From: Corythucha ciliata
Lineage: Eukaryota; Arthropoda; Insecta; Hemiptera; Tingidae
Length of the DNA: 64,000 bases
Reading direction: 5' to 3'
Assembly (NCBI GenBank): GCA_038030265.1
Contig: CM075942.1
Coordinates: 868,001 to 932,000, forward strand
The position numbers and the translations under genes are program-made. The notes under the pieces were generated by a model. That model was not told where the DNA came from. It saw only the letters and a program-made list of their open reading frames with translations, and ran no database searches. Positions 1 to 11,770 of this stretch are shown here, one piece after another. Numbering within the stretch: position 1 is the stretch's first letter; each line of letters starts with the position of its first letter.

Positions 1-971
1 TCTTTCTTCGACTGTTCTTTTTTGTCGCCGTTTCGTCGGGGTTTCATAAGGGCCGTGAACTCAGTATCTCCACCATGTAAAGATTATAAGAATTAGCAAT
101 CCAAGAACGAATTTTATTTCTTCAAGTCTCTCCACAATGAGGAAGCCGTATGATTTTATATGGGATTAATAATAATTATGTGACACTCTGAAATTAATAA
201 AATTCATTATTTCGACCAAAAAAAAAAAAAAAGTTCATCATGGTTTACCACACTTGAGTTGAATATCGCAGATTTTGTTGGAGGTGCGCTGGCGTTTAAG
301 AAGTTTTATTTTAAATAAACCGCGGAGAAAGAAAAAAAGGATCTTTTATATAGACGATAACTCATATATACAGGCGACTATATATAGACGACAAAAAAAC
401 GTAAAAAGTATTTTTTATCCTACACGATGGAAAAGCTTGATTTCGAAGCCGGAAAACAATCGACAAAGTACGTCATTGCCTGACCGTAGTAGAATTTCAT
501 TGTCGGACAGTTTAGCGGAGGTAAAATTTCTTTGTCGGACAGTTCATAGTTTCCGAATTGACCGATTCACGATATAGCGCTGTATCGCGGGATTCGGGCC
601 TATCATGTGTACACGGACGATTTGGTGAGATGAGAAGGAATAAGCTCTTCTTAACTTAGTAACTTGTATTGTTCTGCACCAGACCAAAACTACATTAATG
701 CAGATTGTATTTTTTTCTTTGATTTTCCCGACGTAAACAATTCTTCACAGTCACACAAAATCCTCTCCAGACTCGTTTTGTTCCATTTCGGCTTTCGAAT
801 AACAACTGTTTTAATTCTTATCCATCATAGGAAGAATGAAGGCATGTATTGGCGGAGGCACCACCTTCTAACATTATATTGAAGGAGCTAAAAATAACGT
901 CTAGCGTGGCCATAAAATTAATTTATAGCTCGACTATTTTAATTTCTACGTGTAGGATAAAAAATAGTGTG
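1..971. other. Non-coding, no gene recognised
   Basis: Only short, compositionally ordinary open frames occur here, with no recognisable protein. There is an A-run near 219-232 and a small imperfect direct repeat around a tttcattgtcggacagtt-like motif (about 495-545). I see no RNA gene and no promoter that I could defend. Confidence 0.6.
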
Positions 972-973
972 TA

Positions 974-1080
974 CGCCTAGGAGGTAAAGTGGTTTCCAAG
1001 CCTCGAGGAGAGACAGTCGGGCGCCCGCGGCCGCCCGACTGCCACATCTCCTCTCGTCTTGGAAACACCCACTTTACCTC
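974..1080. repeat. Hairpin MITE, left part (split by Gypsy insertion)
   Basis: This stretch is almost one perfect palindrome. The arm from CGCCTAGGAGGTAAAGTGG onward pairs with a complementary arm ending at 1080, around a GC-rich centre (gcccgcggccgc, about 1023-1034). The missing last bases of the right arm, CTAGGCG, are at 15348-15354, beyond the Gypsy element. TA dinucleotides lie outside both ends (972-973 and 15355-15356), which fits a TA target duplication. Without the Gypsy the element would be about 114 bp. It is non-coding and its superfamily is unassigned. Confidence 0.75.
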
Positions 1081-1168
1081 TGTAATGTATCCAATCATCA
1101 ATCGTCACCTCCACACATTTTGTTTACCACAGAAACATAAAAAAAAAATACGATTGTAACGTTTAGAC
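1081..1168 (+). repeat. Gypsy 5' LTR, left piece
   Basis: It starts TGTAATGTATCCA like the other two LTRs, then jumps directly to the catcaatcgtcacctcc segment. It therefore lacks about 280 bp present in the middle and 3' LTRs. It ends with GTTTAGAC (1161-1168), the duplicated target of the inserted element. The right piece resumes at 8120. Confidence 0.8.
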
Positions 1169-2442
1169 CGGGGAGCGGTTCAATACTCTATAGAGAAGAA
1201 TCTGAATAGGGAACAAGTGAGGCCGATTTTGAGCGACGGTGGCGATCCAAGTGAATAGCGACCGAACCTTCGGTGGACCATGGGGCCCGAACCACTACGT
1301 TGGTACGGGGGGAACTTCTGAACCCCTTTCCGCTCCGCCATACCCCTTTACCGACTCCCTTAATTTTCACTTTCGTATTCAGATGTTTCAAGTTCAAATT
1401 GAATCATCCAATTTTTTTCTGGAAAACGCCTTAAAAAATTATGAAATGCACTAATAAAATGTAAGAGATGAACATTTTCCAGTCACAGAAATAGATAAAT
1501 GAAAAACCAAAGTTTTGCTTAAATACCCATTTATTTCTTTAAAACTTGACCTCTCAGAGACACAAATAAATGTACGCGATAGAAAAAACCACAAACTTGC
1601 CGTCTAGATGTCGTCTAAATTTTAGAAAAATAAAATCAGCGAACCTGCCATCCTTAAGAATTCGAAAAAAAAAAACCGATCACGCCACCAGCTTCATATA
1701 CATCGACGAACATCCAGGAACGATACATTTTTCGTGGCCCATTTTGCCGAACAACAATATATTCGAAAAAAATATTTTTTTTTTTTTTTTTTTTTGTGGG
1801 AGGGAGGTGGAAATGCATTTACGCACGATGTGCCGGGCTCCTGCCTGGCGACAGACTACCGGCTAAAACCACCCCCCTTTCTTGGCCCAGCTGCGCAGGC
1901 TATCGGCCATTTTACAATTGTTCCACACTACTTCTTCTTATATCCAGTTCAGTTCTTCTCTCACAAGTCTTCCTAAATTAACCCAATGAGGAAGTTTCAC
2001 ATTTTTCAAAAATATTTTTTTTCGATTAGGCATATCAATCTTTCCGTGTAAATAGATAAATAAAAATTTAAAACCCTTCGGAAATTTTTTTTTTTCTTAA
2101 CAAAAGTTGGCATATTTGAAATCCCGCCAAAACGAACATTTTCCGCTACGTAATATCCGTTGTATTCTCTGTCCTTTTCATGCCTCTAAATAGCTCATCT
2201 GTTTATCCTCCATTATTTTATTATCGGAGAGCTCTAGTAGAAAATAAGGCAAAGAAACACAACAAACCGCTCTCCAACAGCAACGTTACAGGTGGATTTT
2301 TTTTCGGAAGGCGCATATGACACAAACATGCTAGCTGGCGTGTTTGAAATGACCTAAAACTTCAAAAATTGCGTATTTATTAACTGTTGGGTTGTTCTAC
2401 GAACGGATCACGATTTATGCTCTATTTTAGCATAAATAAACC
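1169..2442. other. Left arm of the inserted DNA element, non-coding
   Basis: No recognisable protein in any frame. It contains a T-run (about 1778-1795) and AT-rich stretches. The 3' untranslated end of the minus-strand I-like element should lie in the last part, near 2390-2442, but its exact end is not visible. Confidence 0.5.
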
Positions 2443-5400
2443 TTAAAAAATAAATTTATGAATAAGTTCTGACCCATGAAACTTCCTCATTGCGCCAATA
2501 TTGGTCAGATAAGTAATCACGCTCTTTGTTTGCTGGTTTTCCTCTCCTAACATTTCCCTCATACTTCCTTTCACCTTTGCTCTCCTTCGTTCTTCAGCTA
2601 GATTCGGACAATCTAGAAGCAGATGTTGTACGCTTAGTGTCTCCCCGCAAAGGGGGCATCTTGGTGGCCTTCTTCCCAGGAACATGTAGCTGTGGGTGAG
2701 CCGTGTATGCCCACATTTAAGCCTATTAATCGTCACGCATTCCTTCCTACAGAGGTGCGTACTTAGCTTTAACGTGTCGAACTGTGCCTTAGGTTTCACA
2801 GTGTTCAATTTGCTTCCTTTATTTGTCCATTCCGTCTCCCACGTTTCCCACACCGCCTCCTTTACCCTCTTTATGTTAGCGGTCAGTTCTACGGCGTCTA
2901 GGGTTGCTATTTGTACATTGTTTGCCATCATGCCATCATGCATTCCTCAGCTCGTACTCTGTACGGTCTTTGTCTACTTGATTGGTACCTGTAGAAGTTA
3001 TCCACCCCACACGAATCCTGTAGACAACCCGTGAGGAAGTGATCTTCCATACTGTTTATTTTAATCCATTGAATGATCATAGCCTGGTCGTATCTTTTCT
3101 GTGGTGGGAGGATGCCAGCCAGGGCTATCAAACTATTGGTAGGTGTTGTCCTGAATGCTCCTGTGGCCAACAACAGGCCTTCACGGTAAACTGTGTCAAA
3201 GCATTTTACTCTGGTTTTCCTGGCTGATCTGTAAACAGTCTGACCATATTCTATTTTGGATCGTACCAGTGAACAGAATGCTCGAACCAGTAACAGTGGT
3301 TCAGCCCCCCATGTTTGATTTTCAAGCACCCTAAAACAGTTCAAGAGCTTGGTACATTTGACACGTATGCTTGAGATGTGGTTGTCCCAGGTCAGCTTTT
3401 CGTCACAGTATATTCCCAGGAATTTTACGACACTACTCACACTTAACTCGACTCTTCCCATCCTTAGTTTCGGTGGTGGATGTTCTTTCCTAAGTCGGCA
3501 GAAATGGACCACCTGAGTTTTTCCCTCTGAGAAGGAAAAACCAACTTTCCTCGCATTTCTGCAAAGAGTGTCTATTCCCCTCTGGAGTATCTCGTCGACA
3601 TTTTCCTCATTTCTACCCGTGTAGTACATTGCGATGTCGTCCACATACATTGAGATATGAATCTCTTCTGGAAGGCCTGCAGTTATGTCATTTACCGCCA
3701 CCAGGAAAAGGATGACGCTCAACACAGATCCCTGAGGTATTCCGTTCTCTAAGATGTACTTGTCGGATAGCGTTTCTCCTATTCTAACCCTGAAAGTCCG
3801 GTTTGTCAGAAACCCCTCAACGAATCTGAGCATATTACCCTTTATTCCCCAGAGCTCCAACTTTTTGACAATTGCATATCTCCACGTTAAGTCGAACGCC
3901 TTTGAGAGGTCAAAGAATACAGCTGTCGTATGACATCTACGGGCGAAACCATCCAGAACTTCGGTTTCTAGTTTTACTATCTGGTCGACCGCTGAAACCC
4001 CTTCTTTGAATCCTGCTTGGTTTTTATTTAGCACCTTTTTCTCGTTCAAGAAGTTGACCAAACTTCTAACCACCATCTTCTCCATGACCTTGGACAAACA
4101 GCTAGTCAGTGAGATCGGTCGATAGCTCCCAGGGTCTGATGGTTCTTTACCAGGTTTTAATACTGGCACAATTATTGATTCCCTCCATCTCTCAGGAAAA
4201 CATCCTTGCCATACTTCATTGTACAAATTCAGTAAGTGATTGGTCATTGTTTCAGGTAGATTTTGCAGCATGCTGTTTGTGATGCGATCAAGCCCGGGAG
4301 CTTTCTCCTTCAGCTTTCCAAGGGCCGACTTCAGCTCATCCATCGTGAACGGATCGTTATACTTTTCACTATCGTGAGTATTTAGGTTATCGAATCCGGC
4401 TGCTTCTTCTTGTCTTTTAAGAACCTGAAAGTCGGCAGGATATCCACTTGTCCTGGCAACTAGGCTGAAGTGCTCTGCTAGAATATTACTCGAGCTTGCA
4501 GGGTCCCCCGAGCTGCGAGAACACCCGTCCATCTTTTTCCAGTATGATTTCTTGTGGCTTTCCGGCGTTACCAACGAATGACTTTATTTTCCGCCATATT
4601 TGTGTACTACTTACATCACTCGTCATAGAGCTAATATAGTTATTTAAGCTATTTTTCTTTGCTCTTAGCATTACCACCCTCTCCCTCGATTTCGCGATCT
4701 TATATGCGACCAGATTTTCGAGTGTGCTGTTTCGTTTGAAGCATCTATTCCTGAGTCGTTTTTCCCTGTTGGCTTCTTGGCATTCCACGGTCCACCACGG
4801 CACCTGCCGCTTAGAGCCTCCCCTTCCTTTCCATGGGACACTTACCGTGGCAGCAGAATTGATGCTCTCCTCTAACGCTAGTACATCAGCTTCTGGGTCA
4901 CCCGATAGCGTGGGACACTGAATACTTCTCTGGTATAAGTCCCAGTTTGCCTTCGGCGTATTCCACCTCGCATAACCGGAATATTGATATCGTTTTTGAT
5001 CAGTATGTAGAATTATTGGTAGGTGGTCACTTCCCATTTGTTCGTCAAGCACACTCCAACTTAATTTTGTCGCCAATAGAGGAGTGGAAAAACTAAGATC
5101 TATGGCACTCATCCTCCCTGTAGCACCATCTATTCGAGTTGCGGATCCGTTGTTCAACAATACCAGGTTTTGTCGTCCCATGATATTCTCAACTTCTAAG
5201 CCTTTACCAGAGGTGCGCTCAGAGCCCCACCAGTGATTATGCGCATTGAAGTCTCCCAATACCGTACACGGTCTTGGAAGGTCTGCAATCAGTTTGACCA
5301 AGTCCGGTTCAGCCCATTTTTCATCAGGTAGGTAAATGCAGCACACAGTTGTCCTTATGGGAGTTTCCAACTCAACAGATATCGTTTTAAGTCTGGAGGA

Positions 5401-5688
5401 TATCGGGATTTCCCTCTGCTTTGCACTGTTTCGCACGTAGATAGTTACGCCACCGTGGGCCCGACCTCGCTCTCCAATGTTTTCCATTTTGTTATACGAA
5501 GTGTACCCCGGTATTTGCATCGGATCGCTAATTTTCAATTTAGTTTCTTGTAGACACAAACACAATGGTTGATATTTATTTATTAGCCTTTGAATGTACA
5601 CGTAATTTGCTTTAAGTCCTCTAATATTCCATTGAATTATTGTCTCGTTTTCCATTTTTGTTCGATTAATTGTTTGATATATTGTCAT
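2443..5688 (-). pseudogene. I-like ORF2: APE endonuclease, reverse transcriptase, C-terminal zinc knuckle
   Basis: This encodes the enzyme that nicks the target and copies element RNA by target-primed reverse transcription. In minus-strand order it has an AP endonuclease (5655-4900: WNIRG, LQETK, GDFNAHNHWWG, SDHLPI) and an RT (about 4300-3300: FFDLSKAFD motif A, NGIPQGSVLS, and YVDD as motif C). A tail at 2943-2443 carries CPLCG...H...C. Frameshifts lie near 4486-4574 and 2928-2943. The RNase H domain expected between RT and the tail in the I clade is absent. The junction sits on a tandem catcatgc repeat (about 2928-2943), which suggests a deletion. The most upstream Met is near 5688, but the one before ENETIIQW (5655) is equally plausible. 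Confidence 0.85.
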
Positions 5689-5709
5689 GTTAGTAATTTC
5701 TGTTTAGAA

Positions 5710-7647
5710 TTAATTACTACTCCTTCCTGATTTTCTTTGCTCGTCAGATGATCCTCTCGTCTTTCCTTTTGGCCAGCCCTTCTTCTTGGCCAGGAGTTGC
5801 TCCACATTTCCTAGACTCTCGCTACCTTTTAAGTCAGCAGGAGTTCCTTGTAAAGCACTTTGCCACATTTCTGGTCTCAGTCCTAATGTTTCATTTGTTT
5901 CACTTTTTTTAGTATTTGTACTCGTTCCAGCTGCCATGGTCGGAGCTTCCCGGGTTACTTCTTTATTTTCGTCATTTTTCGTCTTCGTGTTTTCGTTTGG
6001 CTTGTCTCTGCTGTTCGGTGACGCGGGATCTTTCCCCAGAACATTATCCTCTTCTGCTGCTCCTTTGCCACCTTTATTTAGGGAGACAGCTTTTTTATCG
6101 GGGTGAACCCCCATTCCTTTTTCCAACTCATATGAAAACGGAATTTTGAGTCCTGCTGTTGCTGTCGATACCGGGCTTTTAGCAGAATTTTCCTCCTCTA
6201 ACGCTTCCTCCAATGGACTCCAGGGTTGACCTTTCTATGACGTCAGGCTTGCTCATATCACTAAAATCCTTCGCAGCTTTACTAACATCTGAATCCACGC
6301 CCTGATCATGAATTTGTTGTTTTCTATGCTCTTTAGGGGAAGACCGTATTTTCGTCTTCGGGTGAGCCGGGAGCCGGGCTGATAGGTTACCTAAACTCCC
6401 ATTTATGACCATAGGCTCTTTTCCAACTACCTCTGTAAGTCTACTCTGTTTCTTTCCTGCGCTCGCTGACCGCTCCTTAGTCATGTCACTGTCCTCGGAC
6501 GTTGCTGTTGAGTTTGGAAACACCCTTCCGGGAAATCCAGTCCTTCTAATTGTCCTCTCGCCCTGCATTAGAGACGACACACCCCGCTTACCCTTCTCCA
6601 TCACTCTAACATAGTCTCCAACTGTCGCTTTTGCCACCTTCGAATAGGAATGGCCTTCCCTAACAAAATCCCCTGCTTCGTCCATTATTCTAGCGTCGAA
6701 ATAGCCACACTGTTGTCTCACCATTATTTCCTGTATCCTCATTTCCTTCTGGTGCACCTCACACTGTTTGACGCCCGTCATGTGATTGTTTCCACAGTTC
6801 ACACACTCGAAAGGCCTCTCGCACCTCCCCTCGTGTTTTTCCCTTCCACATCGACAGATTTCCTCTGCTCTGCACCCGATAGAGGTATGCCCGTACTTTT
6901 GGCATCTGAAGCAACTTCTCGGAGACGGTATAAACGGTCTAACCATAAACGAGATCTTTGCTCCTTCTACCATCTTCGGAAGGTCTTTTCCCTTGAATGT
7001 GAGAACTGCTGTACTCGTGTTAACTTTCCTCCCCTCAACGTTCCGTTTAATAATCTTCGCTTCGATTACACCGAAACCTGAGAAAGCTTCAACTAACTCT
7101 TCTTCTTCTGCAAATCGAATCTCGAAGTGTGAAATTACACCTTTCACCACATTAAGGTTACGTGGTGCATCCACCTCGACTTCACGTTCTGCCACTTTTC
7201 CCATTTTCCTCAACTCCTCACCCTGGGTTTTCGACTTAGCTTCTACTAACAAGTCACCGTTTGCCAGTTTCCTGAATTTAGCTACTTCTCCTACTCTTTC
7301 TTGTACTCCTCGACAAAGCTTGAAGATTGAGGTTTCCTTAAAGCTCGAGTCCTTCCCTTTAATGACCACGTTTCTATCGAAAGGCTCCTCACTCGAGTGA
7401 CTGAGGGTCTTTGATGAATTCCCGTTCTATGTTCTTCGTATCTTCTTTTATTTGCATTCGCTCTGTCTTTTGGCGAACGCGCTTGTTTCTTCGTTGGAGG
7501 AGGGATTTCATATGGGTCCAATGAGAATGTCTTCCTTTTTCTTTCAGCTTCACTCCCAGTAAGCGAATTAACGCTCTCAAGGCTACTCGTCCTACTCAGA
7601 GTTTCTCGTAGCAAACTTCGAAATAAAATATAATCGAATTCGCTCAA
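5710..7647 (-). pseudogene. I-like ORF1: nucleic-acid-binding Gag-like protein
   Basis: ORF1 packages the element RNA. It is now in three overlapping frames: 7647-7291 (N-terminal, basic), 7369-6179 (central) and 6213-5710 (C-terminal). The central part has tandem CCHC knuckles (CFRCQKYGH..., then CRCGREKHEGRC and CVNCGNNH) near 6900-6780, preceded by a folded region resembling the RRM-like part of I-clade ORF1. The C-terminal part ends in a lysine-rich AKKKGWPKGK tail, common in this clade. The gap to ORF2 is about 20 bp. At least two frameshifts separate the pieces. The 7647 end is simply where the frame opens; no ATG is evident there. Confidence 0.8.
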
Positions 7648-8119
7648 CTTCGCACACGTCTCAAAAGTGACAGCGTTAAGGCACTATAAAACACGAATAC
7701 TGCAACACGGAAATCGGCGCCATGCTTGGTCTCTCACATGATTATAATTATCAGCTGATCTCATTGACAAGTGATATTTTTTGATATATTTCGATCGCGT
7801 TCCGCGTTTGTTTGCTGTTACGATGACAATTTTTTCATTCGTGATGTTTTGTTTACCCTAACGACTGAGGGACCAAATATGGCGCTGAAATCCGTGTTGC
7901 AGTACCTGTGTTTTAAAGGTTCTCTAACAGCGTCAGCTTGGAGTGAATGGAGTGGATATGCAAAGTTTCACAAATGTAATCGCCCAACTGACATTTATTG
8001 GAGGAGGGCCGCGGAGTATCTTTAAAATGTAATTTAAAAAACATTTAGCGCTTGCCGTGAATGGCGACCAAACTAAACTTCGTTCCTCGGTTTTCTCACG
8101 TATAAGTTTCACTCCCGTG
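7648..8119. other. 5' end of I-like element and right arm of carrier, non-coding
   Basis: I recognise nothing here. An 84-codon open frame (7771-8025) resembles no known family. The I-like element's 5' UTR must end somewhere in this stretch, but I cannot place it. The segment ends with ACTCCCGTG directly before the duplicated GTTTAGAC. Confidence 0.45.
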
Positions 8120-8213
8120 GTTTAGACAAAATAATACAACTCTCGAATTGTTCTGTTCAGAATTGAGTTCTTTTGAATCTCTCAGTCCAATTACGAACTA
8201 CAGATACACTACA
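8120..8213 (+). repeat. Gypsy 5' LTR, right piece
   Basis: It begins with the second copy of GTTTAGAC and then matches the 3' part of the complete LTRs (aaaataatacaactctcg through gatacactaca). It ends one base before the primer-binding site. Left and right pieces together give a 174-bp LTR, against 454 bp for the other two. Confidence 0.85.
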
Positions 8214-8214
8214 T

Positions 8215-8232
8215 TGGCGACGAGGATGGGAT
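8215..8232 (+). promoter_or_regulatory. Primer-binding site, tRNA-Ser(GCT)-like, unit 1
   Basis: TGGCGACGAGGATGGGAT is complementary to the 3' end of an insect-type tRNA-Ser(GCT), including CCA. One base separates it from the LTR end, as is usual for Gypsy elements. The same site recurs at 11771-11788. Priming from this tRNA is inferred from complementarity. Confidence 0.75.
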
Positions 8233-8938
8233 GGACAGAGAGGTACAGGACATTCTCGAAGACTCAAGAACAGCGGATCGGGTGAGCTCATTTAAATTCA
8301 AATACTTTGAACCGAATGCAGAAAAAGTTTCGGTACTACATACAGCGTTTCGAACTAGAATTGGCGATAAACAATTTAAATTCTATTCGATCAGCGTCAC
8401 ACTGGCGCAATCTCGGCCCAGAGGTTTACCGCCTCATTTTAGATCACTTCGACCCTCAACCCGTTTCAGATAAGAGTTATGAGGAAATCAAATCGTTCCT
8501 ACAGGGTTACTTCAAACCCACGACTAGTTATTTAGCCGCTAGGTTGAAGTTTGGTCGATGTCATCGTCAAAAAGACCAAACTGTAACACAGTTTCTGAGT
8601 TCCCTCTGTTCTCTTGCAGTTCCCTGCAAATTTCGTGCTTCTCTCGAAGAACGTTTGCGAGACCAGTTTTTGCTAGGGCTAAACGATTCTACTATGCTCT
8701 AGGAACTTTTTCGGTCTCACCCCGAATACAACGCTACACTTTCGGAAATCGAGACAAGCAACAATAAATATACGGCTTCTAAACCTAATCGAGTTAACAA
8801 GATCAATGACATACTTCATGTTCACCAGGTTACGTACTCAAAGGACGAGCGTTACACCATTGACGTGAGCATAAATAACACTCCAGTTACAATGGAATTC
8901 GACACGGGAGCTCGTAAAACAGTCATTGGACAAACATA
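8231..8938 (+). pseudogene. Gypsy unit 1 gag with start of protease
   Basis: The first frame starts MDREVQD (8231). After a frameshift near 8310 it continues as a capsid-like region (WRNLGPEVYRL, YEEIKSFLQGYF, FRASLEERLRDQF). A TAG at 8700-8702 interrupts it, and the same frame then runs on to a protease start with the catalytic DTGA (about 8899-8910) before another stop at 8936-8938. No CCHC knuckle is visible between gag and protease, so that segment is probably deleted. Compared with unit 2 it also lacks 15 bp (inside the WRNL...GPEV stretch). It is non-functional as it stands. Confidence 0.8.
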
Positions 8939-8968
8939 GGAGCCCCGACGCGGTGGCCTACACAACCA

Positions 8969-11291
8969 TTGGGAGCGTACCCTGATTTTGTCATTCCTAT
9001 GATGGGAGAGTGTTTTGTTACAGCTGAACTCGATGTCGTGGTGAAGCAATTGACAGTTGCAGTCACGGAAGGCAATGGCACACCCCTCTTAGGAAGAAAC
9101 TGGATGAAATTCTTCGATGTCTCGCCTTTTTCAAACCACGCTCGACAAGGCAAAGCCTTTTCTGATATTTCTTTTGCAGAAAATTTGAAGTTGAATAAAG
9201 ACACAATCTTAAATCAATTAAAAACTGAGCTTCCTCGAATTTTTTCTGATGATTCTAACGCGGTAAAAGGATTTCAGGCAAAAATTAGACTAAGATCGGA
9301 CGGTAGGCCTAAAGTTTTTCGTGCCAGACCCGTTCCTTTTGCTATCGTAAACGCAGCAAATCAAGAAATTGACCGACTATTACGACAGGGTATAATCGAA
9401 CCAGTAGATCCTACTTCGACCGGTATAGTTTGGGCTTCTCCAGTCGTTTACGCACCGAAAAAGAACGGTTTAGTACGTTTATGTGGTGATTTCAAAGTCA
9501 CCAACATACATGGAGGGCGAACCACATCCCGCATCAGAAAAAGTAGTTGGAGCTATACTGCCACACGAGTTTCCTGACGGTTCAATCGGATTGATATCGG
9601 CAGCTTCTCGTTCCGTATCCAAGCCAGAAAAAAACTTTTCGTCGATCGACAGAGAGGCTCTCGCTATAATGTTTGGAGTTAATAAGTTTTACAGGTACAT
9701 TTATGGTCGACATTTCATTTTACAAACCGATCATAAGCCCTTAGAACGGATTTTCGGTGATAAGTCTGAATTGCCAAAAATGGCTTCATCACGATTATCA
9801 CGATGGTCCATAACGCTTAGTGGGTTCGATTACAACATACGCTACGTCCCTGGCAGACTCTTGACTGTAGTAGATGCACTTTCACGATTACCACTTCCAT
9901 CTACTGACACTAGCTCAATGGAAGTAACGACAATAAATGACGTGACTCAACTACAGACTAATTTCTTGGACGAAATTTCACTAACTTCTAACTTGCTAAA
10001 AAAATATTTGTGGAAGGATTCTTCAATTAAAGACGTTCTTCGTCATGTTAAAAACGGTTGGCCTCAGAGAAGAAACTTACCGGAAAATTTGCTTTCTTAC
10101 TATGAAAAGCGCGACGAGCTATCATTTGAACACGGTATTCTTCTTTGGCAGAATCGTATCGTCACTCCCGTTGGTTTGCGACAAAACGTACTTGGAAAAT
10201 CACATGAAGGACACCCTGGAGTCGTAGTTATGAAATCACTAGCTCATTTGTCAGTCTGGTGGCCAGAAATTGACACAGAAGTGGAAAAATTCGTTTCGTC
10301 ATGTACTCAGTGTCAAAAGTTTCAACCACAAGAACCGGAAACGAGTCCATATTGATTTTCTCGGTCCTTTTTATGGTTACATGTGGTTTGTCACTATCGA
10401 TGCTATTCACATTGGCTAGAAATCTTTCATTTGAGCAGAGCGACAAGCTGCAGTGTTATTAACTGCCTTCGATCATTATTCAGTCGTTATGGATTCTGTC
10501 GAACAATTGTTGCGGACAACGGACCACAATTTCGTTCTGACGAATTTAAAATGTTCTGTAAACGGAATAACGTCAATTTGATTTTTACTACACCGTACCA
10601 CAGTCGAAGTAATGGAATCGTTGAAAGAGCAATTAGGACATTTAAAACTCGAAACAATAAATCCAGAGATCAGTATCCTGACCCTCTACACAGATTACAA
10701 GTAATTTTATTCACATATAGGACTTCCATTCATTCAACGTCGGGGAAAAGTCCAGCAGAATTGTTTTTAGGCTGTCAACCAAAAAACCTGTTGGACCTTT
10801 TAAAACCGGGCGTAAACTCAAAGATTGATGTTACAGGTTTTAAAATTAAAATTAATCACGATAAAGGCAAACAAACCCGCGAATTCGACGACAACCAAAA
10901 CGTATGGTTTCGTCGTAAAACTAAAAACTGTTGGACACCTGGAAAGGTTGTGAGAAGAACAGGTGTGCTTTCCTATGAAGTACAGTCGGAAGATGAACAA
11001 AGGCGCGTTCACAGAATGCATGCTGATCATCTACGTGGAAGAACGCTGCGAAAAGAGACTACGATACCCTTGGAATTTAATACGGACATCAACAACGATG
11101 ATGACAACAACGACGAAGAAATAAACACTCATAATAATGACGATGATGTTACACCGGATAGACCTATTTCATCGACGCTTTCTACGAACGATGCTGGAGA
11201 CGTTACGCCGACATCACCACTACGATTACGTCGATCAATCAGGACTAGAAGACAACCCAAGAGGTTTCGCGACGAAGTCCACTGCCGTTAG
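8969..11291 (+). pseudogene. Gypsy unit 1 pol: protease end, RT start, RNase H, integrase
   Basis: In order: protease C-terminus (TPLLGRNWMKF), RT N-terminus (ASPVVYAPKKNG, LCGDFKVT), then near 9518 an abrupt jump to RNase H (FSSIDREALAIMFG, LQTDHKPLERIFG). The whole RT palm, including the YxDD motif, is missing, roughly 300 residues. Integrase follows: an HHCC-type zinc finger (SHEGHPGVV...CTQCQKF), then after a stop near 10353 the core with VADNGPQF and the glutamate in NGIVERAIRTFK. The C-terminus is acidic (DDDNNDEE). Stops and frameshifts separate the parts. The frame ends 24 bp before the middle LTR, just before the polypurine tract AGGGGAGGG (11304-11312). Confidence 0.85.
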
Positions 11292-11315
11292 TCCTTATTT
11301 TCTAGGGGAGGGTAA

Positions 11316-11769
11316 TGTAATGTATCCACTCAAGGTGACTAAACTTTACCATAGGTGCCGCAGATTTCCCCCTGCCAATCGGACGGGAGGGGTGGAGACT
11401 GACGTCACCAGCAGTCCTTTGCTCCTGATTTCTCGCCGTAGAGCAAGTTAATTTTGAAATTAAAGTTTATGATTTCTCAAAAATCACAACCCAATAACAA
11501 TTAATAACGTACTGGGTCTAGCGCAATAGCAGTTGGGACTGCTCGCGACGTAGGTGAAGGACAGTGATCTGCGGCACCTATAGAAAATTTAGGCACCTTG
11601 GTATCCACACATCAATCGTCACCTCCACACATTTTGTTTACCATAGAAACATAAAAAAGAAAATATGATTGTAACGTTTAGACAAAATAATACAACTCTC
11701 GAATTGTTCTGTTCAGAATTGAGTTCTTTTTAATCTCTCAGTCCAATTACGAACTACAGATACACTACA
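11316..11769 (+). repeat. Gypsy middle LTR, 454 bp
   Basis: Begins TGTAATG and ends ACACTACA. It serves as 3' LTR of unit 1 and 5' LTR of unit 2. A polypurine tract precedes it and the tRNA-Ser primer site follows one base after it. It appears identical to the 3' LTR except for T versus G four bases from the end. Confidence 0.9.
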
Positions 11770-11770
11770 T

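Larger units (their letters stand above)
2443..7647 (-). mobile_element. I-clade-like non-LTR retrotransposon, degenerate
   Basis: A two-ORF non-LTR element on the minus strand: ORF1 with CCHC knuckles (7647-5710) and ORF2 with endonuclease, RT and a C-terminal CCHC (5688-2443). The sequence that follows RT (a GHTRLTHSY-type motif, then CPLCGETL) is typical of I-superfamily elements. Several frameshifts split both ORFs. The true 5' and 3' ends are not defined, so these limits are those of the coding region. Confidence 0.8.
1169..8119. mobile_element. Candidate DNA transposon inserted in the 5' LTR (8-bp TSD)
   Basis: The 6951-bp insert is flanked by GTTTAGAC on both sides (1161-1168 and 8120-8127), and the Gypsy LTR continues in register across it. 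An 8-bp duplication suits hAT-type insertion. The ends are only weakly complementary: CGGGGAGCGG on the left, and CACGGGAGTG when the right end is read inward. No transposase was recognised. Most of the length is the I-like element at 2443-7647, so the carrier would be roughly 1.7 kb and non-autonomous. The insertion is clear; the superfamily is inference. Confidence 0.6.

Noticed and set aside
1984..2491. Inverted pair aatgaggaagtttca (1985) and tgaaacttcctcatt (2477), with a similar string near 19480
   Set aside because: Considered as extra I-element 3' ends. The match is only about 15 bp and does not extend, so it is not supported as a separate element.
6786..7400. 204-codon plus-strand open frame
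   Set aside because: It is the antisense of the I-like ORF1, whose CCHC knuckles are clear on the minus strand. The plus-strand translation resembles nothing.
7771..8025. 84-codon open frame in the insertion's right arm
   Set aside because: No recognisable motif and no ATG context or splice evidence; probably chance.
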